53,839 nucleotides of DNA from assembly GCA_027483885.1 (NCBI GenBank), contig JAIXTO010000183.1, positions 1-53,839 on the forward strand. Direction: 5' to 3'. This document shows positions 42,901 to 52,004 of the stretch, piece after piece. The notes beneath the pieces are model-generated. The model was not told where the DNA came from. It did no database searches and saw nothing but the letters and a program-made list of their open reading frames with translations. The stretch's first letter is position 1, and every line of letters starts with the position of its first letter. Origin of the DNA: Rhizobiaceae bacterium. GTDB taxonomy: Bacteria; Pseudomonadota; Alphaproteobacteria; Rhizobiales; Rhizobiaceae. The position numbers and the translations under genes are program-made.

Positions 42901-44415
42901 ATGACCCTTGCACTCACCACCATCGCCCCGAAGAGCCAGGGAGCCAGAGATTTTCTGGCAAAGCGTCGCAAGCAGATACTGATCGGCGGCACATGGCGGA
43001 ACGGCGCATCGGCGAGCTGGTTTGAAACGGCCGATCCGGCCACCGGCGAAATCCTTGCCGAACTGGCAGAAGGCTCTGTGGCGGATGTGGACGAGGCTGT
43101 GGCCAGCGCTCGCGCAGCCCTTTCCTCTACCGCATGGAAGGGTTTGACGCCGTCGCAGCGTGGCAAGCTGTTGTGGAAAATCGCTGAACTGATCGACACC
43201 CATGCAGACGAACTGGCCGAACTGGAAACGCTCGATCAGGGCAAGAGCTTGAGGAGCAGCCGGTTTGCTGAAATTCCAGCCTCTGCCGAGCAGTTCCGCT
43301 ATTTCGCCGGCTTCTGCACGAAAATCCTCGGCACCACCATTCCAACCTCGATCAGCTACCAGCCGGCGGGAAAACAGATCTTTGCCTATACGACGCGTGA
43401 ACCTGTCGGCGTGGTGGCGGCCATCACGCCGTGGAACTCGCCGCTGCTGATGGCCGCGATGAAACTTGCACCCGCACTGGCAGCCGGTTGCACCGTGGTG
43501 CTGAAGCCGGCCGAGGAAACCTCGCTGACTGCGCTTCGGCTGGGCGAACTGATGCTGGAAGCCGGTCTGCCGGACGGCGTGGTCAACATCGTCACCGGTT
43601 TTGGCGAGATCGTCGGCGCAGCGCTCACCGCTCATCCCGATGTCGACAAGGTTGCCTTCACAGGCTCGACGGAGGTGGGCAAGCTGATCGTTGCGGCGGC
43701 TGCCGGCAACCTCAAGAAGCTGACGCTGGAACTGGGTGGAAAATCACCCGCTATCCTCATGCCGGATGCCGACATGACATTGGCAATCGATGGCGTGGCA
43801 CGCGGCATCTTTTCAAATTCCGGCCAGGTTTGCGTTGCCGCCTCGCGCGTTTATGCCCATCGCTCGATCTGTGAAACGGTGGTCGATAGGCTGTCGAAGG
43901 CAGCATCGGCGCTGCGGCTCGGTCATGGGCTCGATCCGGCAACCGATCTTGGACCACTGGTCAACCGCCGCCAGGCCGACCGCGTCGCAGCCTATGTGGC
44001 GGAGGGCCGCGCGGCAGGTGCCGAAATCACGGCCGGCGGCATCCAGAGCGGTGAAAACGCCACCTTCTACGCGCCGACCGTGGTCACCGAGGTTCGCCCG
44101 GACATGCGCCTTATGCGCGAGGAAATTTTTGGCCCGGTCGTCGCCGTTACGCCCTTCGACGATGTGGAAGAGGCCATAATCTATGCCAATGACAGTCCCT
44201 ACGGCCTGGCCGGCAGCATCTGGACACATGATCTCTCCGCCGCCCACCGACTGGCAGCACAGGTGAAAGCCGGCACGATCTGGATCAACTGCCATTCCTA
44301 TTTTTCGCCCGAACTGCCCAAAGGTGGCCACCGCCAGTCCGGCTGGGGTTATGAAAACGGCGCACAGGGACTGGAGAATTATCTGGAAACCAAGACGGTT
44401 TGCGCTGTCGTTTGA
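42901..44415 (+). CDS. NAD(P)-dependent aldehyde dehydrogenase
   Basis: A 504-residue ALDH-superfamily enzyme. The catalytic Glu277 is in LELGGKSP and the nucleophile Cys311 in SGQVCVAAS; AITPWNSPLLMA and GFGEIVGAALTAH are cofactor-binding regions. It ends the rightward purine operon, so it may oxidise the aldehyde released by Rieske N-dealkylation, by the GMC enzyme or by the decarboxylase. The substrate is not determinable from sequence. Confidence 0.93.
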   Translation: MTLALTTIAPKSQGARDFLAKRRKQILIGGTWRNGASASWFETADPATGEILAELAEGSVADVDEAVASARAALSSTAWKGLTPSQRGKLLWKIAELIDTHADELAELETLDQGKSLRSSRFAEIPASAEQFRYFAGFCTKILGTTIPTSISYQPAGKQIFAYTTREPVGVVAAITPWNSPLLMAAMKLAPALAAGCTVVLKPAEETSLTALRLGELMLEAGLPDGVVNIVTGFGEIVGAALTAHPDVDKVAFTGSTEVGKLIVAAAAGNLKKLTLELGGKSPAILMPDADMTLAIDGVARGIFSNSGQVCVAASRVYAHRSICETVVDRLSKAASALRLGHGLDPATDLGPLVNRRQADRVAAYVAEGRAAGAEITAGGIQSGENATFYAPTVVTEVRPDMRLMREEIFGPVVAVTPFDDVEEAIIYANDSPYGLAGSIWTHDLSAAHRLAAQVKAGTIWINCHSYFSPELPKGGHRQSGWGYENGAQGLENYLETKTVCAVV

Positions 44416-44450
44416 GCAATACTTGCGCCGTCTGGGAAGAGCCGCACCCT

Positions 44451-44486
44451 CTTGATGCTTTTGGCCAGGGCGGACCGGACGACGGG
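44451..44486 (+). pseudogene. Relic copy of a segment of the downstream ROK-like gene
   Basis: Thirty-six bases here match 45495-45530 inside the regulator gene with only three or so differences (shared start CTTGATGCTTTTGGCC). No longer homology continues to either side, so this is a small duplicated fragment in non-coding sequence. Confidence 0.5.
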
Positions 44487-44532
44487 TTGCCCTTGCCGGC
44501 TTCGCCAACCCGCTCTGCAAAAGAGCCCTGAC

Positions 44533-44554
44533 GTCTCGTCTGTGTGAACGAGAC
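44533..44554 (+). terminator. Hairpin after the aldehyde dehydrogenase gene
   Basis: GTCTCGT (44533-44539) pairs with ACGAGAC (44548-44554) around an eight-base loop; a second stem GGGTTG/CAACCC lies at 44484-44511. There is no T-run, so termination may be weak or Rho-assisted. Confidence 0.4.
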
Positions 44555-44660
44555 TTCGGTCAAGACCAACAGGACACCGCTGCGGGGCTGGGGCAAGCGT
44601 CTGACCATTCCAGATGTCAGCGAATTGCGGATGAAGCGCGCAGTCACTAGCGCTTTGCTC

Positions 44661-44676
44661 AGCGATAAAATACGCT
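44661..44676. promoter_or_regulatory. AT-cored dyad AGCG-N8-CGCT
   Basis: AGCGATAAAATACGCT ends 18 bases before the start of the ROK-like regulator. An AT-rich dyad at this position is a plausible autoregulatory operator. Confidence 0.4.
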
Positions 44677-44693
44677 AAAACATTGGTCATGTG

Positions 44694-45803
44694 ATGACTA
44701 TTCAGACCAAAGCAGGGAAAGCGGGCTGTCATTTGAAAACTGGCCGACGTTTGGCGCGGGCACGGGCGCGCACAGGTGAGGGCGCTCGCACGGGACCGGG
44801 TATCAGCCCGGAGGATATTGCCGACCACAATTCTCGGGTCGTTCTGGCGCTGTTGCGCAGCCTCGGTCCGTTGACGCGCCAGGAGCTTTCCGGTCACTTG
44901 AGCCTGACGGAACCCGCCATCAGCGGGATTATCCGGCGCCTGGTTGAGGCGGGCTTCCTGGAGGAGGGAAAACGTGACGTCGGAGCGCGTTACAAGGCTG
45001 CCGAATTTGCCATTCGCCCGGCAAGCGCACACGCGCTTGGCCTTTGGCTCTGCCCGGACCGCGGCGAGCTTGTCATGGCCGATCTCCTTGGAAATGTGCT
45101 CGAAGAGCAGACTTTTGCACCGGGGGATATGTCGGCTGCGGTCAAGCTTGCTTTAACGGAATACGGACAAAATCTCTGCGGCGCCGGTATTGCCTGCCAC
45201 CCGGGCGTCGAGCCGGATCGGGATATGTTGGCTGCGATGCTGCCGGGACGCCCCCTGTTTTATGCCAAGGATACCGAGGCAGCCGTTGCGGCCGAACGGA
45301 TGCTCGGCATTGGCGAGCCGGAAGGCGGCTTCGTGGTCATCCTGCTGGACGAGACCGTGCGCGCCGGCCTGATGACCGGAGGCGCCTTCTTTCGCGGCGT
45401 CCATGGCAGGGCAGGTGATATCGGCGCCATGCGACCGGGCAGCGAGGAGAGAAGCCTGAATGAAGTGGCAAGTGCTGCTTCCCTGCGTCGACATCTTGAT
45501 GCTTTTGGCCAAGGCGGACTGGACGACTGGATGCGCAAGGCGGCATCACGGCTTCTCGATGCCGTGGTTGCCATTGCTGGCTTCGTCTCCCCGGGTGCTG
45601 TGCTGATCGGCGGAGATTTGCCCGATGACGTGCTCGATCGGGTGATTGGCATGATGATTGCGGACCGGGAGAAAAAACGCAGTTATTTTGTGGCGACGTC
45701 CTGGATCCCGCCGATCAGGCGGCTTTCCTTTTCCCATTGCGGTGTTGCTCGCGGGGCGGCGATGTTGCCCTTTATGGAATTGCTGCTGCCAAAGCCGCAT
45801 TAA
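44694..45803 (+). CDS. ROK-like transcriptional regulator, divergent member
   Basis: A 369-residue protein with an N-terminal MarR-like winged helix (NSRVVLALLRSLGPLTRQEL, EPAISGIIRRLVEAGFLEEG) and a C-terminal actin-fold kinase-like domain ending in GAVLIGGDLPDDV. The zinc motif CxCGxxGCxE of ROK proteins and a clear ATP/sugar site are missing, so it may bind a non-sugar ligand or none. I use ATG 44694 (GTG at 44691 is adjacent). The 3' end overlaps the convergent ROK gene by 32 bases. It could serve the purine operon or the mannoside locus. Confidence 0.8.
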   Translation: MTIQTKAGKAGCHLKTGRRLARARARTGEGARTGPGISPEDIADHNSRVVLALLRSLGPLTRQELSGHLSLTEPAISGIIRRLVEAGFLEEGKRDVGARYKAAEFAIRPASAHALGLWLCPDRGELVMADLLGNVLEEQTFAPGDMSAAVKLALTEYGQNLCGAGIACHPGVEPDRDMLAAMLPGRPLFYAKDTEAAVAAERMLGIGEPEGGFVVILLDETVRAGLMTGGAFFRGVHGRAGDIGAMRPGSEERSLNEVASAASLRRHLDAFGQGGLDDWMRKAASRLLDAVVAIAGFVSPGAVLIGGDLPDDVLDRVIGMMIADREKKRSYFVATSWIPPIRRLSFSHCGVARGAAMLPFMELLLPKPH

Positions 45804-47013
45804 CGAGCGGATCGCTGTGCGGTGAACCGGATAATGGCACCCGCGTCTGTTGCGCCGTTTCGGCCGATGGCAGACAGAGGCGGTGCGATAGCGGCATGGT
45901 GGCCGCGCCCAGCGCTGCTGCATCCTCCGAACTTGCTGCACGGTGGAGCGAAGGCGCCGGCATGCCCCGGCGTATGATCTCGTCGCGCACGTGGATCAGC
46001 AGCTCATCGATGAGCCGCACCGGCAGCCGCCCGCCGATCAGCACCGCTTCTGGGTCCACCAGCATGCCGATGTCGATGATGGCTTCTGCCAGCGTCACGG
46101 CAAACCGCTTCAGCCAGCCACTCACCAGGTCCCGGCCGCGGACATCGAGCGTCAGAAGATCGGCCGGCCGGGAGGCGGCAATGCCGTTTTGTTGCAGGTG
46201 GTCGAGGAGAAGAAACAGCGAATACATGTCGCCGAGGGGCCGCGTCTCGCCGGCACCCACCCCCTCAGTCATGACCACCGGCAACCAGCCGATTTCCCCA
46301 CCCAGCCCGCCAGCGCCCTTATGGCGCACGCCATTGATGACGAGGCTGCCGCCGAGACAGGCGTTGACGAGGATATAAAAGAAACTGCCGATTTCCGTGC
46401 CAAGACCGTATTCGATTTCGCCCAAGGCTGCGGCATTCGCATCATTGTCGATGAACACCGGGTGGCTGGTCACGCGCGAAAGCGCGCCACGCACGTCAAA
46501 ACCGCTCCATTCATCATAATGCGGCGGACGCCCGATGACACTGACCTCACCCAGCCAATCGGGAATGGCAAGGCCGATACCGGCAAGTCTTTGCTCGTGG
46601 ATGACCCGGCGGCGCAGGAACGAGGACAATGCCTCCTCCATCAGCCGGGTGAAATCCCTTGGCAGGATGAAGCGCTGTTCGTGGTGGATACGGCCGCGAA
46701 TATTGCCGGCGGCATCGACGGCAACCACCGTCAGGTGATCGCGGTCGATATTGGCGCCGATGGCAAAGACACCTTCGGGATCGATTTCCAGCTCGATGGC
46801 CGGCTGGCCGCGAAGCCCCTGCCGGCGACGCGCTTCCATCACCAGCCCCTCATCCAGCAGCCGGTCGACGATGCGGGTCACGGCCTGTTTGGTGAGACGC
46901 GATTGACGCGCGATTTCGGTGCGCGAAATCGGCGCTCCGCGATGGATCGCATTGAGGATCATGGCGCGGTTCTGGGCTGCGGCCTGTTCGCCATTGGCGC
47001 CTAGGTAGTTCAC
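45772..47013 (-). CDS. ROK-family transcriptional regulator of the mannoside locus
   Basis: A 413-residue repressor-like ROK protein: winged helix at 15-75 (ILNAIHRGAPISRTEIARQS, TKQAVTRIVDRLLDEGL), then the sugar-kinase-fold domain with FIDNDANAAALGEIEYG and HKGAGGLGGEIGWLPVV. It lacks the zinc-binding Cys motif that follows the latter in classical ROK proteins. The start is GTG 47011-47013 with AGGAAG four bases ahead. It follows the alpha-mannosidase on the same strand, so mannose or a manno-oligosaccharide is the probable inducer. Confidence 0.9.
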   Translation of the reverse strand: MNYLGANGEQAAAQNRAMILNAIHRGAPISRTEIARQSRLTKQAVTRIVDRLLDEGLVMEARRRQGLRGQPAIELEIDPEGVFAIGANIDRDHLTVVAVDAAGNIRGRIHHEQRFILPRDFTRLMEEALSSFLRRRVIHEQRLAGIGLAIPDWLGEVSVIGRPPHYDEWSGFDVRGALSRVTSHPVFIDNDANAAALGEIEYGLGTEIGSFFYILVNACLGGSLVINGVRHKGAGGLGGEIGWLPVVMTEGVGAGETRPLGDMYSLFLLLDHLQQNGIAASRPADLLTLDVRGRDLVSGWLKRFAVTLAEAIIDIGMLVDPEAVLIGGRLPVRLIDELLIHVRDEIIRRGMPAPSLHRAASSEDAAALGAATMPLSHRLCLPSAETAQQTRVPLSGSPHSDPLVNAALAAAIP

Positions 47014-47033
47014 TTATCTTCCTTTTCAGTCTC

Positions 47034-47063
47034 ATCCCGGCGGTTGTGCAACCTCGCCGGGAT
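47034..47063 (-). other. Strong hairpin between alpha-mannosidase and ROK genes
   Basis: ATCCCGGCG (47034-47042) pairs perfectly with CGCCGGGAT (47055-47063), and the loop carries a second stem GTTG/CAAC. In the direction of transcription no T-run follows and the ROK ribosome site begins within 20 bases. It could block 3' exonuclease, reduce readthrough into the regulator, or act as a DNA dyad for a protein. Confidence 0.55.
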
Positions 47064-47099
47064 GATGCCTCAAAGCCTCGCCTGAAGAAAGCGGGCGTT

Positions 47100-50000
47100 T
47101 TATGCTTTGCGAAGACGCCAGCTTTTGACTTCAAAGGGCGACAGCGCATCGGCGGAGACACCCTCCATGGGCTCCTCCAGGATCGACAACGGCCCCTCGC
47201 TCTGCCAGCCGGCGGCAAGTGCCAGCTGGAAAGGCCCGCGCCGGCCGGACGGTTCGTAGACGCGCAGGATCAGGCCATCGCCCTCTTCGGCAGGCTTCAG
47301 CGCCGAAAGTGCGCCCGCAATGCCGTCTGCCTTGATTGGCTGCCACGTGCCGCAGGCGCGGCCGGTAACCGGCATCGCGACGAGCGGCTGGTTCAGGTCT
47401 TCCGCTTCCTCGCGCACACCTGCCTCGTGCCAGCTGCCCTCATGCGGCATCAGCCCATAGGTGAAAGCTTGCGTGCCTTCATCGGCCAGCGGATCGGGAT
47501 AGATCGGCGAGCGCAGGAGCGAAAGCCCCAAACGGTTGCCGCGCATCGAGTGGCCGTATTTGGCGTCGTTCAACAAAGCAAGACCGAAGCCGGGTTCGGA
47601 GAGGTCGACAAACCGATGCGCCGGCGCCTCGAACATCGCCTCGTCCCAGGAGGTGTTGGTGTGGGTTGGGCGCTCCACCACGCCATAGGCGCATTCGCAC
47701 ACGGCGCGTGGGCTGCGCACCGCCACATCCGTCACCGTGCGCAGCAGCACGCGGCGATCGTGCCAGTCGAGTTCGGTAAAAATGTCGAGGCGGCAGGCAT
47801 TGGCACCGAGCGACAGCGTCTGGGTGATCGTGGAATTGCGCCAGCGGCGATGGATGCGGATGGCGGCGCGGTGCGGGCTGTTTTCGATGAGTTCGATACT
47901 GTCGAAACCGGTGATTTCCTCGGCGCGCTCGGCATAATCCTCTTCCACATCCCAGGCATCCCAGCTGCGCGGTTTGTCGGAGGGATAGGCGAACAGCCGG
48001 TTGCCGCGGCCTTCAAGGGCTTCACGGCCGCTTGGCTTGTGCAGGAGGCTTGCAATCGAACCGTCATCGGCCAGCGTAACCTTGAGGATATCGTTTTCGA
48101 GGCTGCGGTCGGTGGCGCTGAGGCCGGGTTGTGCGGCAAGGGCTGAGGCGGGCAGAACCGTGACCGAAAGCGGCGCAAGCGTGCCTTCGCCAGACACGGT
48201 GCCGTGCGGCAGCGACAGGCGCAAGGGGCGGTGCGAGAGCGAGGGATTGACCACCAGCACCGCGCCATCGTCACCCTCAGGCAGCGTTGCGGCAAGGGCG
48301 TCGAGCGCTGCGGTTTCCACCGCCTTTGCGCCTTCAATCACGCCTTCCAGTTCTTCGCGGGCATCCTCATAGACCTCCGCAATGGAGGAGCCCGGCAGGA
48401 TGTCGTGGAACTCGTTTTTCATCACCACGCGCCAGGCCGGCTCGAGCGATTGCGGCCGCTCGGCGCCGAGAAGATGGGCAAGGCTTGCTACCGTCTCGGC
48501 GGTAATCAGGCCGCGTTCGGCGCGCCGGTGCAGGCGCTTGACATCGCTCTGGCTGGTCAGCGTTGCCCGGTGCAGTTCCAGATAGATCTCGCCCTGCCAG
48601 ACATGCATTTTCTGGTTTTCAGCGGTCGCATGGGCCTTTTCGAAAAAGTCCTCGACGCGGGTCCAGCGTGCCTCGGGAATGGCCGGGAAGACACGCAGCT
48701 GTTCTTCGCGCAGCAGCATTTCCGGCGTGACGCCGCCACCGCCATCACCGTAACCGACGCAGAGCAACGTCGTGTCGTGGCGGTCCTTCTGGCGAAAGTT
48801 CTTCCAGGTCGGCACGAAGCAATCCGGCTGCACGAAACCGTTATAGCCATGCATGGGGTTGTCGAACGTGTGGGCCAGCACCCGGCTGCCATCCAGCCCT
48901 TCCCACCAGAACAGGTCTGAGGGGATATGGTTGGATTCCGACCAGTTGACCTTGATGGTGAAGAAGCTCTTCATGCCGCCCTGCACCAGAAGCTGCGGCA
49001 GCGCGCCGGAAAAACCGAAGCAATCGGGCAACCAGCAAATGCTGTGGCGGGTGCCAAAGGTCTTTTCGAAATAACGCTGGCCGTAGAGGATCTGGCGGGC
49101 AAGGCTTTCGCCTGTCGGCATATTGGTGTCGGGCTCCACCCAGCAGCCGCCGAGCACTTCCCACTGGCCGGATTTTACCTTCTCGACGATCTTTGCCAGA
49201 AGCGCAGGATCGTCTTCCTCCAGCTGCGCATAATAATGGGCGGTGGACTGGTTGAAGCGGAAATCCTCATTGCCTTCCATCAGCGACAGGGTGGAGTGGA
49301 AGGTGCGGCGCATCTTGCGGCGTGTCTCGTCATAGGGCCACAGCCAGGCGAGATCGATATGGGCATGGCCGGTGAGCGCGATCTTGCCCTGCGGCGGGAA
49401 CCGTTCACGAAGCCCGGCAAGCTTTGCCATCAGCGTCTCATAGGCGCTGATGACGCTTGCGCGCTGTTGATCAGTCAGGCCTTCCGGGTTTGCCTTCAGC
49501 TCCGGCAGGCGCCAGATCTTCTGCTGCATCGGGCCGGGTGCTGTGCGCGACACGTAGTCGGCGGTGGCCGAGGGCCAATCGAGGCTGAAGAAGGCCTCTT
49601 CGGCAGCCGACAGGAGATAAGGCACGACATCATGCCCATCGAGCACGGTGAGAGCTTCGGCGATCTGGCGAAGCAGCAGCCAGAGATGGTCGACTTCTTC
49701 TTCGATCCAGAACAGTTCGGCCCGTTCCAGCCGCGGCTGGCGCACCGGTTCGCCGAAGGGCAGGCGCGCCACCGTGTCCGAGGTGATGGAGAATTCCTGA
49801 GAGGGGAGGCGGAATTCGCGGTGATAGGGATCGACGCCGTAGCTCTTTGTGCTGCCATCGGCCGCCGTGATGGTGATCAGGCTTTCGCCGCCGAAATCGA
49901 GATAGAGGCGGGCGCGCTCAAGCGGCCAGTCCGAGGGCACTGTTGCCTGCGTGGAAAAATGCACGAGGCCGTCCTTCACCGGCCAGCGGTCGCCGATGGC

Positions 50001-50120
50001 AATCGGAGCGCCGTTGAACAACCAGCTGTCGAGCGCAAGCGTTGCGCGGGCGCGCCAGAATTGCAGTTCGGCCGTGCGGACCTGGAGCCGTTCGAGGCGT
50101 TGGGCATGGGTAAGGGTCAT
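47100..50120 (-). CDS. GH38 alpha-mannosidase
   Basis: A 1006-residue family 38 glycoside hydrolase hydrolysing alpha-mannosides. The zinc site includes the HAHID motif with His252, His254 and Asp256; the nucleophile is Asp366 in CWLPDCFGFSG, where the metal and sugar also bind. No signal peptide is visible, so it acts in the cytoplasm on imported oligosaccharides. A central helical domain and C-terminal beta domains of normal length follow. It is encoded after the two permeases of the sugar importer, with which it forms one transport-and-hydrolysis unit. Confidence 0.94.
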   Translation of the reverse strand: MTLTHAQRLERLQVRTAELQFWRARATLALDSWLFNGAPIAIGDRWPVKDGLVHFSTQATVPSDWPLERARLYLDFGGESLITITAADGSTKSYGVDPYHREFRLPSQEFSITSDTVARLPFGEPVRQPRLERAELFWIEEEVDHLWLLLRQIAEALTVLDGHDVVPYLLSAAEEAFFSLDWPSATADYVSRTAPGPMQQKIWRLPELKANPEGLTDQQRASVISAYETLMAKLAGLRERFPPQGKIALTGHAHIDLAWLWPYDETRRKMRRTFHSTLSLMEGNEDFRFNQSTAHYYAQLEEDDPALLAKIVEKVKSGQWEVLGGCWVEPDTNMPTGESLARQILYGQRYFEKTFGTRHSICWLPDCFGFSGALPQLLVQGGMKSFFTIKVNWSESNHIPSDLFWWEGLDGSRVLAHTFDNPMHGYNGFVQPDCFVPTWKNFRQKDRHDTTLLCVGYGDGGGGVTPEMLLREEQLRVFPAIPEARWTRVEDFFEKAHATAENQKMHVWQGEIYLELHRATLTSQSDVKRLHRRAERGLITAETVASLAHLLGAERPQSLEPAWRVVMKNEFHDILPGSSIAEVYEDAREELEGVIEGAKAVETAALDALAATLPEGDDGAVLVVNPSLSHRPLRLSLPHGTVSGEGTLAPLSVTVLPASALAAQPGLSATDRSLENDILKVTLADDGSIASLLHKPSGREALEGRGNRLFAYPSDKPRSWDAWDVEEDYAERAEEITGFDSIELIENSPHRAAIRIHRRWRNSTITQTLSLGANACRLDIFTELDWHDRRVLLRTVTDVAVRSPRAVCECAYGVVERPTHTNTSWDEAMFEAPAHRFVDLSEPGFGLALLNDAKYGHSMRGNRLGLSLLRSPIYPDPLADEGTQAFTYGLMPHEGSWHEAGVREEAEDLNQPLVAMPVTGRACGTWQPIKADGIAGALSALKPAEEGDGLILRVYEPSGRRGPFQLALAAGWQSEGPLSILEEPMEGVSADALSPFEVKSWRLRKA

Positions 50121-50150
50121 GGGATCTATCTCGTTTGCATGGGTCCGATC

Positions 50151-50993
50151 TCAGCCCTTGACGGCGCCAGCCGTCAGGGCGCCGAGGATCAGGCGCTGGA
50201 GTGCGAGGAAGGCGATGATGGCCGGCACCACGGAGACGAGGCAGGCGGCGGCCAGCAACTGGATGGAGCTGTCGTTCTGGGTGCCGGCATACTGGAAGAT
50301 GCCGACGCCGATGGGTGTGAGGGATTCCTTGGTGATCAGCAGGAAGGGCACAAGGAACTGCGACCAGCCGCCGATGACCGAGATGATGAAGGCCGACGCG
50401 ATGCCGGGCGTGGACAAAGGCAGGATGACGCGCAGGAAAACGCCGAAGCGGCTGCATCCGTCGATCATGGCGGCTTCATCGAGGGTGGCGGGGATGCCGT
50501 CGATCGTGCCCTTGAGGATCCAGGTGACCATGGGAACGGCAAGCGCGATATAGACCATGGTGGCGCCGAAATGGCTGTCGGTCAGCCCGATCGAGGCCAT
50601 GTAGCGATAGAGCGGCACCATGATGACGAGCGGCGAGATCATCTGCACGGATAGAAGCGCCATCATCCACGCCCCCTTGCCGCGAAATTCGAAGCGGGAG
50701 AAGGCATAGGCCGCCGGCAGCGCCACGACGAGGCAGCCGAGCGCCGACAGGGAGGACAGCTTCAGCGCATTCCAGAGATAACCGGCAAACTTGTCGGAGG
50801 AGAGGATGGTGATGAAGTTGTCGAGCGTCGGGGCTTTCGGAATGAAGCGGCTGACGCCGAGAAACACTTCCTTGCGGGTGCGCAAGGCGAGCGACAGGAG
50901 CCACAGAAGCGGCCAGGCAAAGAAGGCGAAGATGACGAGCATGAACAGATAGCTCAAAACATCGCCGATGCGTTCGCTGGTGCTGGCTTTCAT
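50151..50993 (-). CDS. Carbohydrate ABC transporter permease (MalG type)
   Basis: A 280-residue permease with six helices; the N-terminal segment LFMLVIFAFFAWPLLWLLS is the first. The coupling loop DEAAMIDGCSRFGVFLRVILP is the canonical EAA motif of the sugar permeases. Its start overlaps the MalF-type gene by four bases. It belongs to the importer of the alpha-mannoside locus. Confidence 0.95.
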   Translation of the reverse strand: MKASTSERIGDVLSYLFMLVIFAFFAWPLLWLLSLALRTRKEVFLGVSRFIPKAPTLDNFITILSSDKFAGYLWNALKLSSLSALGCLVVALPAAYAFSRFEFRGKGAWMMALLSVQMISPLVIMVPLYRYMASIGLTDSHFGATMVYIALAVPMVTWILKGTIDGIPATLDEAAMIDGCSRFGVFLRVILPLSTPGIASAFIISVIGGWSQFLVPFLLITKESLTPIGVGIFQYAGTQNDSSIQLLAAACLVSVVPAIIAFLALQRLILGALTAGAVKG

Positions 50994-51919
50994 CTTTCTT
51001 CTCCCTTGGGCAGGAAGGCCGCGTAGATGAGCGCCAGCCCCAGGCTGATGATCAGCATCAGGATCGACAGCACCGCGCCGCTTGCGAGATCGTAATTGCG
51101 GAAGACGACGTTGAACGTGTAGAGCGACAGCACTTCCGTGGAGCGGCCGGGGCCGCCGCCGGTCAGCGAAATGATCGCGTCAAACGTGTTCAGCGTCTGG
51201 ATGGTGATGAGGATCATGTTGACGAGGATGGCCGAGCGCAATTGCGGCAGCGTGACATGGAACAGCCGCTGGCGGGCCGTTGCGCCATCCACGGATGCGG
51301 CCTCGTAGAGCACCGGATCGATCGCCTTCAGCGCCGCATACATCACCACCATGGAAAAAGCGGTGCCGCGCCAGACATTGGAGACGACCACCGACCACAT
51401 CACGAGGTTTGGATCCGACAGCCATTGCACAGGCGAGGCCCCCATCAGGCGCAGCAGGCTGTTAAGCCCCCCGAACGGCGCCTCGTTGAACAGCATTTTC
51501 CAGATGATGCCGCCGGCAATGCCGGGCACCACCCAGGCAATCAGCGCTGTGGTGCGCACGATCGTGGTGCCGAAGAGCCGGCGCTTTTCGCCGCGCACCA
51601 CCACCAGTGCGATGAAAAGCCCCAGCAATTGCTGGGAGAACACGCTGGCCAGCGTGAATGTGGCGGTGACGCCGAGGATGCCGGGGATTTCCGGGCGGCT
51701 GAGCGTCTGCGCCAGCGTTGCGAAGGTATAACCACCCTCGTCGCCCAGAAGCGTGGCGCGGGTAAGCGCCAGCCGGAAGACGTCGAACACGGGGTAGAGA
51801 TAGAACAGGCCGAGCACGAGGATCAGGGGGAGTAACCAGGGCGCAACCCTCGGCTTTTGCCGGGCGCGAGCCGGGGCCGCCGCGTTCGGCAGGGCGGTTA
51901 TGGCGCTTGCTGGGGGCAT
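50990..51919 (-). CDS. Carbohydrate ABC transporter permease (MalF type)
   Basis: A 309-residue permease; I start at ATG 51917-51919 (MPPASAITAL), since the open frame further upstream runs into non-coding sequence. The helix APWLLPLILVLGLFYLYPVF is the typical first membrane span and the coupling loop is YEAASVDGATARQRLFHVTLPQL. It pairs with the MalG-type permease at 50151 to form the channel. Confidence 0.93.
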   Translation of the reverse strand: MPPASAITALPNAAAPARARQKPRVAPWLLPLILVLGLFYLYPVFDVFRLALTRATLLGDEGGYTFATLAQTLSRPEIPGILGVTATFTLASVFSQQLLGLFIALVVVRGEKRRLFGTTIVRTTALIAWVVPGIAGGIIWKMLFNEAPFGGLNSLLRLMGASPVQWLSDPNLVMWSVVVSNVWRGTAFSMVVMYAALKAIDPVLYEAASVDGATARQRLFHVTLPQLRSAILVNMILITIQTLNTFDAIISLTGGGPGRSTEVLSLYTFNVVFRNYDLASGAVLSILMLIISLGLALIYAAFLPKGEER

Positions 51920-52004
51920 GGGATCATCCCGTCGGACGTTTTGAAGATGAGGGCAAAGGCGCCGGGGAAGCAGTGGCAAGCCGAAGCTTCCCCGGCTGGG
52001 AGGA

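Noticed and set aside
48927..50654. A long plus-strand frame opposite alpha-mannosidase and a permease
   Set aside because: Antisense to two strong genes and without any protein-family pattern.
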